Counted from the stretch's first letter, positions 42,244 through 58,038 are shown. The stretch is 64,000 bases of DNA from Pseudomonas aestuarii (GCF_027988105.1 NZ_JAQJZJ010000005.1:310001-374000), one strand, 5' to 3'. Notes: generated by a model not told the origin, from the letters alone. Numbers and translations are program-made.

Positions 42244-42345
42244 TCCAGCCCCGGGTGTCGACCTGAATGCGCCTGTTCCTATATGGTAGGCGCGAAATGG
42301 ATACAGCTCCCCGGCCGCATGGCCGTCGACGCAAGACGGATGACT

Positions 42346-43296
42346 ATGAACCCGAATTTTCTCGATTTCGAACAGCCGATCGCCGACCTGCAAGCCAAGA
42401 TCGAAGAGCTTCGCCTGGTCGGTAACGACAACTCGTTGAACATCAGCGATGAGATCGCCCGCCTGCAGGACAAAAGCAGTGCGCTGACCGAAAGCATTTT
42501 CAGTAACCTGAGCAGCTGGCAGATTGCCCAGCTCGCCCGTCACCCGCGCCGGCCCTACACCCTGGACTATCTGCAGCACATCTTCACCGAGTTCGACGAG
42601 CTGCATGGCGATCGACATTTCTCCGATGATCCGGCGATAGTCGGCGGTGTCGCCCGCCTGGACGGTGAGCCGGTGATGGTCATCGGCCATCAGAAGGGTC
42701 GTGAGGTGCGCGAGAAGGTACGCCGCAACTTCGGCATGCCGCGCCCGGAAGGCTACCGCAAGGCCTGTCGTCTGATGGAAATGGCCGAGCGCTTCAAGAT
42801 GCCGATCCTGACCTTTATCGACACCCCGGGCGCCTACCCGGGGATCGACGCCGAAGAGCGCGGGCAGAGCGAGGCGATCGCCTGGAATCTGCGGGTGATG
42901 GCGCGTCTGAAGACCCCGATCATCGCCACCGTGATTGGTGAAGGTGGTTCCGGCGGCGCTCTGGCGATTGGCGTATGTGACCAGCTGAACATGCTGCAAT
43001 ACTCGACCTACGCGGTGATTTCGCCGGAAGGCTGTGCCTCGATCTTGTGGAAGACCGCAGACAAGGCCCCGGATGCCGCGGAAGCCATGGGTATTACCGC
43101 CGATCGTCTGAAAGGCTTGGGCATTGTCGATCAGGTGATTGGCGAGCCATTGGGCGGTGCCCACCGAGATCCAGTGGCGGCCGCCGAATCGGTGCGCCAG
43201 GAGCTGGCGGCTCAGTTGGCCATGCTGCGCAACTTCGATACCGCCGAACTACTGGCGCGTCGTTATGAGCGCTTGATGAGCTACGGCCGCACCTGA
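42346..43296 (+). CDS. accA: Acetyl-CoA carboxylase carboxyltransferase subunit alpha
   Basis: AccA (316 aa) with AccD transfers carboxyl from biotin to acetyl-CoA, giving malonyl-Co[21 protein letters not shown] is the canonical N-terminus, so 42346 is chosen over in-frame ATGs at 42283 and 42319. The crotonase-fold core contains [10 protein letters not shown] and [10 protein letters not shown], which form the oxyanion and CoA sites. An 11-bp hairpin of the intergenic repeat family follows. Confidence 0.97.
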   Translation: MNPNFLDFEQPIADLQAKIEELRLVGNDNSLNISDEIARLQDKSSALTESIFSNLSSWQIAQLARHPRRPYTLDYLQHIFTEFDELHGDRHFSDDPAIVGGVARLDGEPVMVIGHQKGREVREKVRRNFGMPRPEGYRKACRLMEMAERFKMPILTFIDTPGAYPGIDAEERGQSEAIAWNLRVMARLKTPIIATVIGEGGSGGALAIGVCDQLNMLQYSTYAVISPEGCASILWKTADKAPDAAEAMGITADRLKGLGIVDQVIGEPLGGAHRDPVAAAESVRQELAAQLAMLRNFDTAELLARRYERLMSYGRT

Positions 43297-43307
43297 GAGC
43301 TGTTGTA

Positions 43308-43332
43308 GGATGGGTGAAGTGTTCACCCATCC
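43308..43332. repeat. Inverted repeat between accA and tilS
   Basis: GGATGGGTGAA (43308-43318) is fully complementary to TTCACCCATCC (43322-43332), with a GTG loop. It is followed by a looser pair, GTGGGCTGA ... TCGACCCATCC (to 43378). There is no T-tract. It belongs to the ATGGGT/ACCCAT intergenic repeat group. Confidence 0.7.
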
Positions 43333-43388
43333 GGCGTCTGTATCGGTGGGCTGAAACTCGACCCATCCTGCTGCCTGAAGTTGTGCAC

Positions 43389-44705
43389 ATGTCCCTCGAA
43401 TCCCGCTTGCTGAAGGCTCTGGCTCCCTGGCGTGAGGCGCCGGCCTGGCGTATCGCGCTTTCCGGCGGTCTGGATTCAACCGTGCTGCTGCATCTCCTGG
43501 CCGGTCTCGCGCAACGCGAGACGTTGCCGCCGCTTTCCGCAATTCATATCCATCATGGCCTGCAAGTGCTTGGCGATACCTGGCCGGCGCATTGTCGTCG
43601 GCTGTGTGATGCGCTGGGTGTGCCGTTGCACGTGGAGTCCGTGCAGGTGCAGCCTGGGGCCAGTCTCGAGCGCGCCGCGCGGCAGGCACGCTATGCGGCG
43701 TTTCATGCGCTGCTGGGGCCTGGCGAGTTATTGCTGGCGGCGCAGCATCGCGATGATCAGGCGGAGACCCTGATCTTTCGCCTGCTGCGCGGCGCCGGTG
43801 TGCAGGGCTTGGCGGCTATGCCGCAGAGCCGGCCACTCGGTGCCGGGCACCTGCTGCGGCCGCTATTGCAGAGTTCACGCGCCGAGTTGCAAGCCTATGC
43901 TGACGAACATCGGCTGCACTGGGTGACGGACCCGTCGAATGCCGATAGCCGCTTCTCGCGCAATTACTTGCGTCATCAGGTTTTACCGCTACTGACTGGG
44001 CGCTGGCCGCAGGCGACGGCCAGCATGGCGCGTGCGGCGGAGCATCTGGGCGAGGCTGTGCAACTACTCGATGAGCTGGCGCAGCAGGATTTGCAGGCTG
44101 CGCAGGCGCCCCGCGAGTTTGCCTGGCTCCATCTGCCTGGCTTGTCCCTGGCGCCATTGCGGGCGCTGAGCGATGCCCGTCAACGCAACGCCTTGCGCTA
44201 CTGGTTGCGCAGCCTGACCCCTATGCCGGACAGCGAGCACTGGGTCGGCTGGCAGGAGCTGCGTGATGCGGCCAGCGACGCCGCTCCGGTCTGGCGTCTG
44301 GCAACAGGCGAATTGCGTCGAGCCGATCAGCGGTTATGGTGGCTCAGTGGTGACTGGCTGTGCATGCCGCAAGCGCTCGACGCTCGGCCCAGTCCTGGGT
44401 GCTGGTTGCCGCTGGCGGGTAATGGTTGCGTGCGGGTCGAGGGTCAGTTGCCCGCCGGCGACTGGCGTTTGGCCTATCGCCAGGGTGGCGAGGTGATGGG
44501 CCTGCCCGGGCGCGGCCATCGCGATTTGAAGCGCTTGCTCAATGAGCGGCAGGTGCCGGCGTTTGTCCGTGCGCGCTTGCCCCTGCTGCTGTGCAATGGC
44601 GAACTGCGTGCTGTGGCTAATCTTCCCGGTTTGGATGGGGCGGCTGATGGTCAATGGCAACTCAGTTGGCAGCCGCCGGTGAGTGATCAAGGTTTGAGCT
44701 GGTAA
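43389..44705 (+). CDS. tilS: tRNA(Ile)-lysidine synthase
   Basis: TilS (438 aa) converts C34 of tRNA-Ile(CAU) to lysidine using ATP. The PP-loop SGGLDST is at residues 25-31. HHGLQVLGDTW and AAQHRDDQAETLIFRLLRG are conserved family elements, and the C-terminal substrate-binding domains follow. The ATG at 43389 directly precedes the N-domain; earlier in-frame codons fall in the repeat. Sequence divergence at the C-terminus is normal for this family. Confidence 0.95.
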   Translation: MSLESRLLKALAPWREAPAWRIALSGGLDSTVLLHLLAGLAQRETLPPLSAIHIHHGLQVLGDTWPAHCRRLCDALGVPLHVESVQVQPGASLERAARQARYAAFHALLGPGELLLAAQHRDDQAETLIFRLLRGAGVQGLAAMPQSRPLGAGHLLRPLLQSSRAELQAYADEHRLHWVTDPSNADSRFSRNYLRHQVLPLLTGRWPQATASMARAAEHLGEAVQLLDELAQQDLQAAQAPREFAWLHLPGLSLAPLRALSDARQRNALRYWLRSLTPMPDSEHWVGWQELRDAASDAAPVWRLATGELRRADQRLWWLSGDWLCMPQALDARPSPGCWLPLAGNGCVRVEGQLPAGDWRLAYRQGGEVMGLPGRGHRDLKRLLNERQVPAFVRARLPLLLCNGELRAVANLPGLDGAADGQWQLSWQPPVSDQGLSW

Positions 44706-44722
44706 GGCCTTTCCGGTAGACT
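44694..44722 (+). promoter_or_regulatory. Possible pyrG promoter
   Basis: TTGAGC (44694-44699), a 17-bp spacer and TAGACT (44717-44722) overlap the tilS stop codon and would give a leader of about 150 nt before pyrG. The remainder of the tilS-pyrG gap (44723-44882) has no gene and no clear hairpin. Confidence 0.45.
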
Positions 44723-44852
44723 ACGCTCCCGTCTTACTAGAGCTTTTGCGGACCCCTTTTTCTCAAGAGAATGGAGTCGGCAACGGCTTGTCAATTACGG
44801 CTTGTTCGTGATTGTGGCTTCGGCCTTCCTTTGCTTTCCCCGGCGGCGCTGA

Positions 44853-47364
<2,512 letters not shown>

Positions 47365-47372
47365 AACGGCAA

Positions 47373-47402
47373 TTCTGCGGTAAAGTGCCATTTGTATACA
47401 AT
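47373..47402 (+). promoter_or_regulatory. Possible eno promoter
   Basis: TTCTGC (47373-47378), an 18-bp spacer and TACAAT (47397-47402) predict transcription from about 47409, leaving a leader of about 100 nt that contains the hairpin at 47425-47454. Confidence 0.4.
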
Positions 47403-47410
47403 CTGACTGA

Positions 47411-48799
<1,389 letters not shown>

Positions 48800-48852
48800 A
48801 AACTGCCGCGGGCGGCGCTCGCGGGATTTTCAGTGATTGGTCGAGTCATGGT

Positions 48853-48884
48853 AAAAGAGGGGCGGCGCGAGTCGCCCCTCTTTT
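48853..48884 (+). terminator. Intrinsic terminator after eno
   Basis: AAAAGAGGGGCG (48853-48864) pairs perfectly with CGCCCCTCTTTT (48873-48884) over 12 bp with an 8-nt loop and a built-in T-tract. It lies 53 bp after eno and 21 bp before ftsB, so ftsB expression must come from read-through or a very short-range promoter. Confidence 0.85.
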
Positions 48885-48905
48885 CGTCCGGATGCTTTTA
48901 CTGTC

Positions 48906-49184
48906 ATGCGTAGTTCTTATTGGTTGTTAGTCATCCTGATCCTGCTGCTGGTTGGCCTGCAGTATCGCCTGTGGGTGGGCGATGGCAGCCTGGCGCAGGC
49001 CACCGACTTGAGTCACCAGATCGCCGATCAGCAAGGTGAAAATCAACGTCTGCTCGAGCGCAACCGTATCCTCGAGGCGGAAGTCATGGAGCTGAAAAAG
49101 GGCATGGAAACCGTCGAGGAGCGCGCCCGCCATGAGCTGGGCATGGTCAAAGAGGGCGAGACTCTCTATCAACTAACCGAATGA
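48906..49184 (+). CDS. ftsB: Cell division protein FtsB
   Basis: FtsB (92 aa) forms the FtsQLB divisome complex. It has an N-terminal membrane helix (about 5-21) followed by a coiled coil (about 30-70; QQGENQRLLERNRILEAEV). The short length and eno-ftsB-ispD context are characteristic. The ispD start overlaps the stop by 4 bp (ATGA). Confidence 0.95.
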   Translation: MRSSYWLLVILILLLVGLQYRLWVGDGSLAQATDLSHQIADQQGENQRLLERNRILEAEVMELKKGMETVEERARHELGMVKEGETLYQLTE

Positions 49185-49891
49185 ACACGTCCGCATTGGC
49201 GCATTTCTGGGCCCTGATCCCCGCCGCCGGGGTTGGCAGTCGCATGCGTGCCGACCGGCCCAAGCAATACCTCGAACTGGCTGGCGAGACCATTGTGGAA
49301 CACAGCCTGGCCTGCTTTCTCGATCACCCGCAGTTGCAGGGCGTTGTGGTCAGTCTGGCGTTCGATGATCCCTACTGGCCGACTTTGGCCTGTGCGCAGG
49401 ATCCGCGTATCGCCCGTGCCGAGGGTGGTCGCGAGCGTGCAGATTCGGTGCTCAATGGCTTGCAGCGCCTGGCCGAGCTGGGTGCGCAGGAGAGCGACTG
49501 GGTGTTGGTGCACGATGCGGCGCGGCCCAATCTGGCGCGCTCTGATCTGGATCTGCTGCTCGCCGAACTGGCCGATGATCCGGTGGGCGGTCTGCTTGCA
49601 GTGCCGGTGCGCGACACCTTGAAGCGTGCCGGGTCTGATGGTCGGGTGCAGCAGACCGTCGACCGCTCGCTGATCTGGCAGGCCTACACACCGCAGATGT
49701 TCCGCCTCGGCTTGCTGCGCCGTGCGCTGGCCCAGGCCTTGGCCGCCGAGGTGGCGATTACCGATGAGGCGTCGGCTGTCGAATGGCTCGGGCAGGCGCC
49801 GCGCTTGATCGAGGGCCGCGCCGATAACCTCAAGGTGACCCGCCCCGAAGACCTCGACTGGCTGCGCCAGCACTGGGCGGGGCGCCGCTGA
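49181..49891 (+). CDS. ispD: 2-C-methyl-D-erythritol 4-phosphate cytidylyltransferase
   Basis: IspD (236 aa) couples MEP to CTP in the MEP pathway. The CTP-binding motif PAAGVGSRMRADRPKQY is near the N-terminus; VLVHDAARPN and the TDEASAVEWLG element are conserved. It is coupled to ftsB. Unlike E. coli, ispF is not adjacent but about 3.3 kb downstream, with the LysR/adhC/fghA block between. Confidence 0.96.
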   Translation: MNTSALAHFWALIPAAGVGSRMRADRPKQYLELAGETIVEHSLACFLDHPQLQGVVVSLAFDDPYWPTLACAQDPRIARAEGGRERADSVLNGLQRLAELGAQESDWVLVHDAARPNLARSDLDLLLAELADDPVGGLLAVPVRDTLKRAGSDGRVQQTVDRSLIWQAYTPQMFRLGLLRRALAQALAAEVAITDEASAVEWLGQAPRLIEGRADNLKVTRPEDLDWLRQHWAGRR

Positions 49892-49918
49892 GCGCGGCGA
49901 TGGCCCTCTCGATGTCGT

Positions 49919-49986
49919 GATGGGTTACGCGGCGCGCGAAGTTCGGTGATGGCTCGCGGTCCAGGGCCCTGCGCCGCTAGCCCATC
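49919..49986. repeat. Intergenic inverted repeat between ispD and the LysR gene
   Basis: GATGGGTTACGCGGCGC (49919-49935) is matched by GCGCCGCTAGCCCATC (49971-49986), whose reverse complement differs by one indel and one substitution. It lies between two convergent genes and belongs to the ATGGGTTA repeat group; it has no T-tract. Confidence 0.6.
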
Positions 49987-49993
49987 TTACGGA

Positions 49994-52150
<2,157 letters not shown>

Positions 52151-52233
52151 GTGCCTAGGGTGGGTGTCGCTGTCTGCACCCACCGTCTTGCGCTGGGAAG
52201 CCTGTGAGGGCTTTCCAGCCTATGGAGATTGTC

Positions 52234-53076
52234 ATGACCCTGGAAAATATTTCCTGCCAGAAGAGCTTCGGCGGCTGGCACAAGCGTTATCGTCATCGTT
52301 CCACCTCGCTCAATTGCGACATGGTATTCGCCGTCTACCTGCCGCCACAGGCCGAGCAGGGCGCCAAGTTGCCGGTGCTGTACTGGTTGTCGGGGCTGAC
52401 CTGCAATGACGAGAACTTCATGCAGAAGGCCGGTGCCCACCGGCTGGCGGCCGAGCTGGGCTTGATCATCGTCGCGCCGGACACCAGTCCGCGTGGCGAC
52501 GATGTGCCGGGTGACCCCGAGAATGCCTGGGACTTCGGCAAGGGCGCGGGCTTCTATCTCAACGCCACCCAAGAGCCCTGGGCGCGCAATTACCGCATGC
52601 ACGATTACGTGGTGCAGGAGTTGCCGGCGCTGATCGAGGCTAATTTCCCGGTCTCGGCCAAGCGCGGCATCAGCGGCCATTCCATGGGTGGGCATGGTGC
52701 GCTGGTCTGCGCCTTGCGCAACCCGGGGCGTTACCAGTCGCTGTCGGCCTTCGCGCCGATTGGCAATCCGTCCAACTGCCCATGGGGCGAGAAGGCCTTT
52801 TCCCGCTACCTCGGCGATGAGCGTTCGCGCTGGCGCGAATGGGATGCCTGCGCGCTGATTACCGATGCGACCGAGCGTTTGCCGATCCTGATCGATCAGG
52901 GCGATCGCGATGACTTTCTCGAGAGTCAGCTCAAGCCGGACGCGCTGAAGAGTGCAGCACAAGCAGTGAAGCATCCGCTGACCCTGCGCCTGCAACCCGG
53001 CTATGACCACAGCTACTACTTCATCGCCAGCTTCATCGAGGACCACCTGCGTCATCATGCGCAGGCGCTGGCATAA
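52234..53076 (+). CDS. fghA: S-formylglutathione hydrolase
   Basis: FghA (280 aa) hydrolyses S-formylglutathione to formate and glutathione, completing formaldehyde detoxification. The esterase-D fold has nucleophile S150 in GHSMGG, an Asp in [10 protein letters not shown] and a His in PGYDHSYYF. The ATG at 52234 with GGAG 6 bp upstream is preferred over the ATG at 52222. The 83-bp gap after adhC holds a 7-bp hairpin (52160-52183) without a T-tract, so read-through from adhC is likely. Confidence 0.95.
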   Translation: MTLENISCQKSFGGWHKRYRHRSTSLNCDMVFAVYLPPQAEQGAKLPVLYWLSGLTCNDENFMQKAGAHRLAAELGLIIVAPDTSPRGDDVPGDPENAWDFGKGAGFYLNATQEPWARNYRMHDYVVQELPALIEANFPVSAKRGISGHSMGGHGALVCALRNPGRYQSLSAFAPIGNPSNCPWGEKAFSRYLGDERSRWREWDACALITDATERLPILIDQGDRDDFLESQLKPDALKSAAQAVKHPLTLRLQPGYDHSYYFIASFIEDHLRHHAQALA

Positions 53077-53213
53077 GGGACGGGGCTCACCGCTCGGCAG
53101 TTGTGAAAACAGAGTTCGCCGTGGTGCAGGCCGATTGCCGGTGCGCACGGCGCACCCCCAGCCAGGCTCCTGCATGTAGAATCAGGCCCTGACTTTTGCA
53201 GGGCATTGTTCTT

Positions 53214-53687
53214 ATGCGTATTGGCCACGGCTACGATGTACACCGTTTCGGCGAGGGCGATTTCATCACCCTCGGCGGCGTCCGGATTCCCCACAGTTGC
53301 GGGTTGATCGCCCATTCCGACGGTGATGTGCTGCTCCATGCGCTCGCCGATGCCTTGCTCGGCGCCGCGGCCTTGGGTGATATCGGCAAACACTTTCCCG
53401 ACACCGATCCGACCTTCAAGGGCGTCGACAGCCGTGAGCTGCTGCGACATGTCCTGGCTTTGCTCCAGGCCAAAGGCTGGCAGGTGGCTAATGTCGACGC
53501 CACCATAGTCGCCCAGGCGCCGAAGATGGCCGCGCATATCGAGCGCATGTGCGACCTGATTGCCGAGGACCTACAGGTCTCGCGCGAGCAGGTCAACGTC
53601 AAGGCCACCACCACCGAGAAGCTCGGCTTCACCGGCCGCGAAGAAGGCATCGCGGTGCATGCCGTTGCGCTGTTGGTAGGCCGATGA
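53214..53687 (+). CDS. ispF: 2-C-methyl-D-erythritol 2,4-cyclodiphosphate synthase
   Basis: IspF (157 aa) cyclises CDP-ME-2-phosphate in the MEP pathway. Zinc ligands D8, H10 (YDVHRF) and H42 ([14 protein letters not shown]) are visible. [10 protein letters not shown] is the canonical start; six earlier in-frame residues are rejected. The stop overlaps the truD start (ATGA). Confidence 0.97.
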   Translation: MRIGHGYDVHRFGEGDFITLGGVRIPHSCGLIAHSDGDVLLHALADALLGAAALGDIGKHFPDTDPTFKGVDSRELLRHVLALLQAKGWQVANVDATIVAQAPKMAAHIERMCDLIAEDLQVSREQVNVKATTTEKLGFTGREEGIAVHAVALLVGR

Positions 53688-54742
53688 ACGAACTCCAACT
53701 GCTTGGCCCGCGCGGCCATGGCGAGCCCTGCGGTACGGCGGTGCTCAAGGCTGTGGCGGAAGACTTTCAGGTCGATGAGGTGCTGGATATACCCCTGGCT
53801 GGCGAAGGTGAACACCTCTGGCTATGGGTGGAAAAGCGCGAGCTGAATACCGAAGAGGCGGCCAAGCGAATTGCCCGCGCCGCTGGCGTTTCAATCCGGA
53901 TGATCAGCTATGCCGGACTCAAGGACCGCCAGGCTTTGACCCGTCAATGGTTCAGTGTGCACCTGCCGGGCAAGGCCGATCCTGACTTGAGCGGCGCCGA
54001 AGACGCCACCTTGGCAATCCTCAAGCAGGTGCGTCATACGCGTAAATTGCAGCGCGGTGCGCATGCGGCCAATGGCTTTACCCTGCGTTTGACTCAACTC
54101 AAGGCCGACCGCGAGGCCTTGGATATACGTCTTGCGCAAATAGTCGCTCAGGGTATTCCCAACTATTTCGGCCTGCAGCGCTTTGGCTTCGAGGGGGGGA
54201 ATGTCGCCCATGCGCGGCACTTTGCCGAATCCAAGACCTTGCCTGAAAAGCGCAATGTTCGTTCGCGAGTGCTGTCCGCCGCCCGCAGTTATCTGTTTAA
54301 TCGCGTGCTGGCGCAGCGGGTTGCCGCCGCAACCTGGAACAAGGCGCTGCTGGGCGATCTGCTGGCCTTTACCGATAGCCGCAGTTTTTTCCCTGCCGGT
54401 GAGGCTGAATGCACGGATCCGCGCCTGGCGATTCTGGATTTGCACCCGACCGGGCCCTTGTGGGGGGCAGGCGACTCGAGCGCCGACGGAGTCGCCCAGG
54501 CCCTGGAGCAGATTGTCGCCGAGGATGAGCGTGCCTTGGTCGATTGGTTGGCAGAAGCGGGCATGACGCACGAACGGCGTATCCTGCGCCTCCCCATTGG
54601 CGGGTTGACGTGGCATTATCCCGAGCCTGACATTCTGCAACTGGAATTCGTCCTGCCGGCTGGATGCTTTGCCACCGTATTGGTGCGCGAGCTCGTCGAT
54701 CTGTTGCCTGCAGGGCAGGCGGACAACCCATGCGTATTCTGA
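53684..54742 (+). CDS. truD: tRNA pseudouridine(13) synthase
   Basis: TruD (352 aa) isomerises U13 of tRNA-Glu. Catalytic D81 lies in [21 protein letters not shown] and NYFGLQRFG are family elements. It is coupled to ispF by ATGA and overlaps surE by 13 bp at its 3' end, a compact ispF-truD-surE-pcm operon. Confidence 0.96.
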   Translation: MNELQLLGPRGHGEPCGTAVLKAVAEDFQVDEVLDIPLAGEGEHLWLWVEKRELNTEEAAKRIARAAGVSIRMISYAGLKDRQALTRQWFSVHLPGKADPDLSGAEDATLAILKQVRHTRKLQRGAHAANGFTLRLTQLKADREALDIRLAQIVAQGIPNYFGLQRFGFEGGNVAHARHFAESKTLPEKRNVRSRVLSAARSYLFNRVLAQRVAAATWNKALLGDLLAFTDSRSFFPAGEAECTDPRLAILDLHPTGPLWGAGDSSADGVAQALEQIVAEDERALVDWLAEAGMTHERRILRLPIGGLTWHYPEPDILQLEFVLPAGCFATVLVRELVDLLPAGQADNPCVF

Positions 54743-55479
54743 TTTCTAACGATGATGGCGTCGCAGCGCCAGGCCTTGCCGCGCTGCATGCTGCTTTGGC
54801 CGATTATGCCGAGTGCGTGGTGATCGCGCCGGATCAGGACAGAAGTGGTGCCAGCAGTTCGCTGACCCTCGACCGTCCCTTGCATCCTTGCACCTTGCCC
54901 AACGGCTTTATCAGCCTCAACGGCACGCCTACCGATTGCGTGCACCTAGGCTTGAATGGGCTGCTGCCGCAGGTGGCGGATTTGGTTGTGGCCGGTATCA
55001 ATCTGGGCGCTAATCTGGGCGATGACGTGCTCTATTCCGGCACTGTGGCCGCCGCTTTGGAGGGACGGTTCCTGACCCGTCCCGCATTCGCGTTTTCCTT
55101 GCTTTCGCGCCAGCCGGATAATCTGGCGACCGCCGCCTATTTCGCGCGCAAACTGGTCGCAGCGCATGATCAACTGGATTTGCCGCCGCGCACCGTACTC
55201 AACGTGAATATCCCCAATCTGCCGCTGGAGCATATCCGTGGTGTCCAGCTGACTCGCCTGGGGCATCGTGCCCGCGCTGCGGCGCCGGTCAAGGTGACCA
55301 ACCCACGGGGCAAGGAGGGCTACTGGATTTCGGTCGCTGGCGACGCCGAGGATGGCGGGCCGGGCACTGATTTCCATGCGGTGATGCAGGGCTTCGTCTC
55401 CGTTACCCCGTTGCAGCTCGATCGTACCTTCCAGGATGGCCTCAGCAGCCTGCAACCTTGGTTGGAGGGTTTGCTCTGA
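54730..55479 (+). CDS. surE: 5'/3'-nucleotidase SurE
   Basis: SurE (249 aa) is a stationary-phase nucleotidase/exopolyphosphatase. The metal site is D8-D9 in [29 protein letters not shown] and [18 protein letters not shown] are family motifs. The start [10 protein letters not shown] lies within the truD 3' end. The stop shares one base with the pcm ATG at 55479. Confidence 0.96.
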   Translation: MRILISNDDGVAAPGLAALHAALADYAECVVIAPDQDRSGASSSLTLDRPLHPCTLPNGFISLNGTPTDCVHLGLNGLLPQVADLVVAGINLGANLGDDVLYSGTVAAALEGRFLTRPAFAFSLLSRQPDNLATAAYFARKLVAAHDQLDLPPRTVLNVNIPNLPLEHIRGVQLTRLGHRARAAAPVKVTNPRGKEGYWISVAGDAEDGGPGTDFHAVMQGFVSVTPLQLDRTFQDGLSSLQPWLEGLL

Positions 55480-56156
55480 TGAGGCGTGAGCAAGATGAGT
55501 TGAATCATCGCGGCATCGGCATGACTTCGCAGCGAACGCGCGAGCGGTTGATTCAGCGGCTGTATGAAGAGGGGTTGTCCAACGCCCAGGTGCTGGAAAC
55601 GATCCGGCGCACACCGCGCCACCTGTTCGTCGATGAGGCCTTAGCCCACCGCGCCTATGAAGACACCGCGCTGCCGATCGGCCATAACCAGACCATTTCG
55701 CAGCCTTACATGGTTGCGCGCATGAGTGAATTGCTGCTGGCCGCCGGCCCCTTGGACAAGGTCCTGGAAATTGGCACCGGCTCCGGTTATCAAACGGCAA
55801 TTCTCGCCCAGCTGGTCGAGCGGGTTTTCAGCGTCGAGCGTATTCAGGGGTTGCAGGACAGGGCCAAGGAACGCATGGCCGAGCTGAACTTGCGCAACGT
55901 GGTGTTTCGCTGGGGTGATGGTTGGGAGGGCTGGTCGGCCCTGGCACCCTACAACGGTATCATCGTCACTGCGGCGGCCAGTGAGGTGCCTCAGGCGCTG
56001 CTCGATCAGTTGGCGCCAGGTGGACGCCTGGTGATTCCGGTCGGTACCGGTGATGTGCAGCAGTTGCTGCTGATCGTCCGTGAGGAACAGGGATTTGCCA
56101 GGCATATACTGGATGCGGTGCGTTTCGTTCCCTTGCTCAATGGGCCCTTGGCCTGA
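55479..56156 (+). CDS. pcm: Protein-L-isoaspartate O-methyltransferase
   Basis: Pcm repairs isoaspartyl damage using SAM. The Rossmann motif is [12 protein letters not shown]; the family [11 protein letters not shown] segment precedes it. From ATG 55479 the protein is 225 aa, coupled to surE (TGATG). A second start at 55521 ([10 protein letters not shown]) gives 211 aa, the length annotated in some pseudomonads. The first has GGAGGG 9 bp upstream and is slightly preferred. The surE-pcm-nlpD-rpoS order is a conserved stationary-phase cluster. Confidence 0.93.
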   Translation: MRREQDELNHRGIGMTSQRTRERLIQRLYEEGLSNAQVLETIRRTPRHLFVDEALAHRAYEDTALPIGHNQTISQPYMVARMSELLLAAGPLDKVLEIGTGSGYQTAILAQLVERVFSVERIQGLQDRAKERMAELNLRNVVFRWGDGWEGWSALAPYNGIIVTAAASEVPQALLDQLAPGGRLVIPVGTGDVQQLLLIVREEQGFARHILDAVRFVPLLNGPLA

Positions 56157-56182
56157 TTTTTAGCGGTTACCTGGAAGGATCC

Positions 56183-57121
56183 ATGAACAAATTTCTTCTG
56201 CTCTTCGCCAAAGGCATTGCCATGGGCGCGGCCGATGTGGTGCCCGGCGTTTCCGGCGGAACCGTCGCCTTTATCAGCGGGATCTACGATGAACTGCTGC
56301 GTTCGATCGCCGGTGTGCCTGTCGCGCTGGGCTTGCTCTTGCGCGGCCGGGTCCTGGCCGCCTGGCAGACCGCCAACGCGACCTTTCTGCTTGTTCTGGT
56401 GGCCGGCATTCTGACCAGTGTGCTCAGCCTGGCACGGGTTATCACCTTTCTGCTGGCCGAGCACCCGATCCCGGTGTGGTCGTTCTTTTTTGGCTTAATA
56501 CTGGTTTCTTCGCATCTGGTCGCACGAGAGATCCAGCGCTGGAACTGGAGTCGCTTCGTCAGTTTCACTTTGGGCGCGGCCTTTGCCTACTGGATCACCG
56601 TGGCTGCGCCGGTGCAGTGGGGTACTGACTCGCTGAGTATTTTCTTCGCAGGTTCGATTGCCATCTGCGCGATGATCCTGCCGGGTATTTCTGGCAGTTT
56701 CATCCTGCTGCTGCTGGGGCTGTATCCCTTTATCCTCGGGGCGGTGAAAGGCCTGGATGTCCATGTGCTGATGCTGTTTGCCAGTGGCTGCCTGGTTGGC
56801 ATTGTCAGCTTTGCCGGGTTGCTGCGTTGGCTATTGCTGCGTTGGCGCGACCTGACCCTGGCGCTATTGACGGGCTTGATGCTGGGCTCGCTGAACAAGC
56901 TCTGGCCGTGGAAGGAAACCCTTACCTGGCACGCCGACAGCCATGGGCAGCAGGTGCCGCTGCTCCAGTCCAACCTTTTGCCGGGGCGTTTCGCCGAAGT
57001 CAGTGGGCAGGATCCACAGTTACTCTTGGCTATTCTTTTGGCTCTGGGCGGGGTATTGCTGGTGCTCGGGCTGGAGAGGCTGGCCAGTCGCCGGCAGCAA
57101 AGCTCCGGCTGCGCCGAATAA
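56183..57121 (+). CDS. DUF368 membrane protein (PopT-type polyprenyl-phosphate transporter)
   Basis: This 312-aa protein has about eight to ten hydrophobic segments and the DUF368 start AKGIAMGAADVVPGVSGGTVAF, repeated in spirit later as ICAMILPGISGSFILLLLGL; these paired glycine-rich motifs suggest an internal duplication. DUF368 proteins (PopT) were described in 2022 as recyclers of undecaprenyl phosphate across the inner membrane. A GGAAGGA site precedes the ATG. It interrupts the usual pcm-nlpD pair, as in other pseudomonads. Confidence 0.85.
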   Translation: MNKFLLLFAKGIAMGAADVVPGVSGGTVAFISGIYDELLRSIAGVPVALGLLLRGRVLAAWQTANATFLLVLVAGILTSVLSLARVITFLLAEHPIPVWSFFFGLILVSSHLVAREIQRWNWSRFVSFTLGAAFAYWITVAAPVQWGTDSLSIFFAGSIAICAMILPGISGSFILLLLGLYPFILGAVKGLDVHVLMLFASGCLVGIVSFAGLLRWLLLRWRDLTLALLTGLMLGSLNKLWPWKETLTWHADSHGQQVPLLQSNLLPGRFAEVSGQDPQLLLAILLALGGVLLVLGLERLASRRQQSSGCAE

Positions 57122-57177
57122 TTGCGGCACAATACCCGCCTATCGACAAACGCCACTAGCCATAAAGGGAGACTCGG

Positions 57178-58038
57178 GTGAGGTTCACTGCCATGCAACC
57201 GCGAAAATGCAGCAGTATCGCTCGGAGCCTGTTGGCTGGCCTGGTGATTGGAGTGCTCCTGGCCGGTTGTGCCGGTTCGCCATCCGGTGGTGTGCAGGTT
57301 GTCGATCGGAATTACCGGGGGGCGGCGACACAGCAGCGTCAACCTGTGACCCGCGGTCAATATCTGGTGCGGCGTGGCGATACCCTTTATTCAATTGCCT
57401 TTCGATTCGGTTGGGACTGGAAAGCCCTGGCGGCGCGCAATGGCATTGCCTCGCCTTATCTGATCCGGATTGGCCAGGTCATTCGCTTCGACGGTCGCCG
57501 GCCGACGCGCAGGGCTGTCGCTGCCGCCCCAGCAGTGAGCCGGCCGGCACCCGCTGCTCGCACGGTTGTGCCGTTCAAGCCCGCTGCCGTGCAGGCTCAG
57601 ACGAAGTCGCCAGTGCCGATCAAGACAACCCAGGCGACCACTCCGCTGCACGCTGTCGCACGCTCAGCATCAGGCTGGGCCTGGCCTGCCACTGGTGTTG
57701 TCATCGGCCGCTTCTCCTCAAACGGCAGTTTGAATAAAGGCATTGATATCGCCGGGGATTTGGGACAGCCTGTTTTAGCTGCGTCTGATGGTTCAGTGGT
57801 GTACGCCGGGAGTGGTTTACGGGGCTACGGTGAGTTGCTGATCATCAAACATAGCGATACCTACGTAAGTGCCTACGGACACAACCGCAGGCTGCTGGTT
57901 CAGGAGGGACAGCAGGTCAAAGCTGGGCAAACGATTGCCGAAATGGGTTCCACGGGAGCCGACCGGGTGAAGCTTCATTTTGAAATTCGCCGTCAGGGGA
58001 AGCCAGTAGACCCGATGCAATACTTGCCACATCGTTGA
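57178..58038 (+). CDS. nlpD: Amidase-activator lipoprotein NlpD
   Basis: NlpD (286 aa) activates the septal amidase AmiC. The lipobox LLAGC places the lipidated Cys at residue 31; LysM spans about 61-103 (YLVRRGDTLYSIAFRFG) and a C-terminal LytM/M23 domain about 175-280. Two LytM metal ligands are replaced: the first His by Asn (LNKGIDIAG) and the first His of H-x-H by Lys (VKLHFEIR), fitting a non-enzymatic activator. The GTG start at 57178 has GGGAGA; an ATG at 57193 is an alternative. In E. coli and Pseudomonas the main rpoS promoter lies inside nlpD. Confidence 0.94.
   Translation: MRFTAMQPRKCSSIARSLLAGLVIGVLLAGCAGSPSGGVQVVDRNYRGAATQQRQPVTRGQYLVRRGDTLYSIAFRFGWDWKALAARNGIASPYLIRIGQVIRFDGRRPTRRAVAAAPAVSRPAPAARTVVPFKPAAVQAQTKSPVPIKTTQATTPLHAVARSASGWAWPATGVVIGRFSSNGSLNKGIDIAGDLGQPVLAASDGSVVYAGSGLRGYGELLIIKHSDTYVSAYGHNRRLLVQEGQQVKAGQTIAEMGSTGADRVKLHFEIRRQGKPVDPMQYLPHR

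Noticed and set aside
52160..52183. Hairpin after adhC as a terminator
   Set aside because: GTGGGTG/CACCCAC has a 10-nt loop and no T-tract, and fghA follows at once in the same pathway. It fits the intergenic repeat group better.
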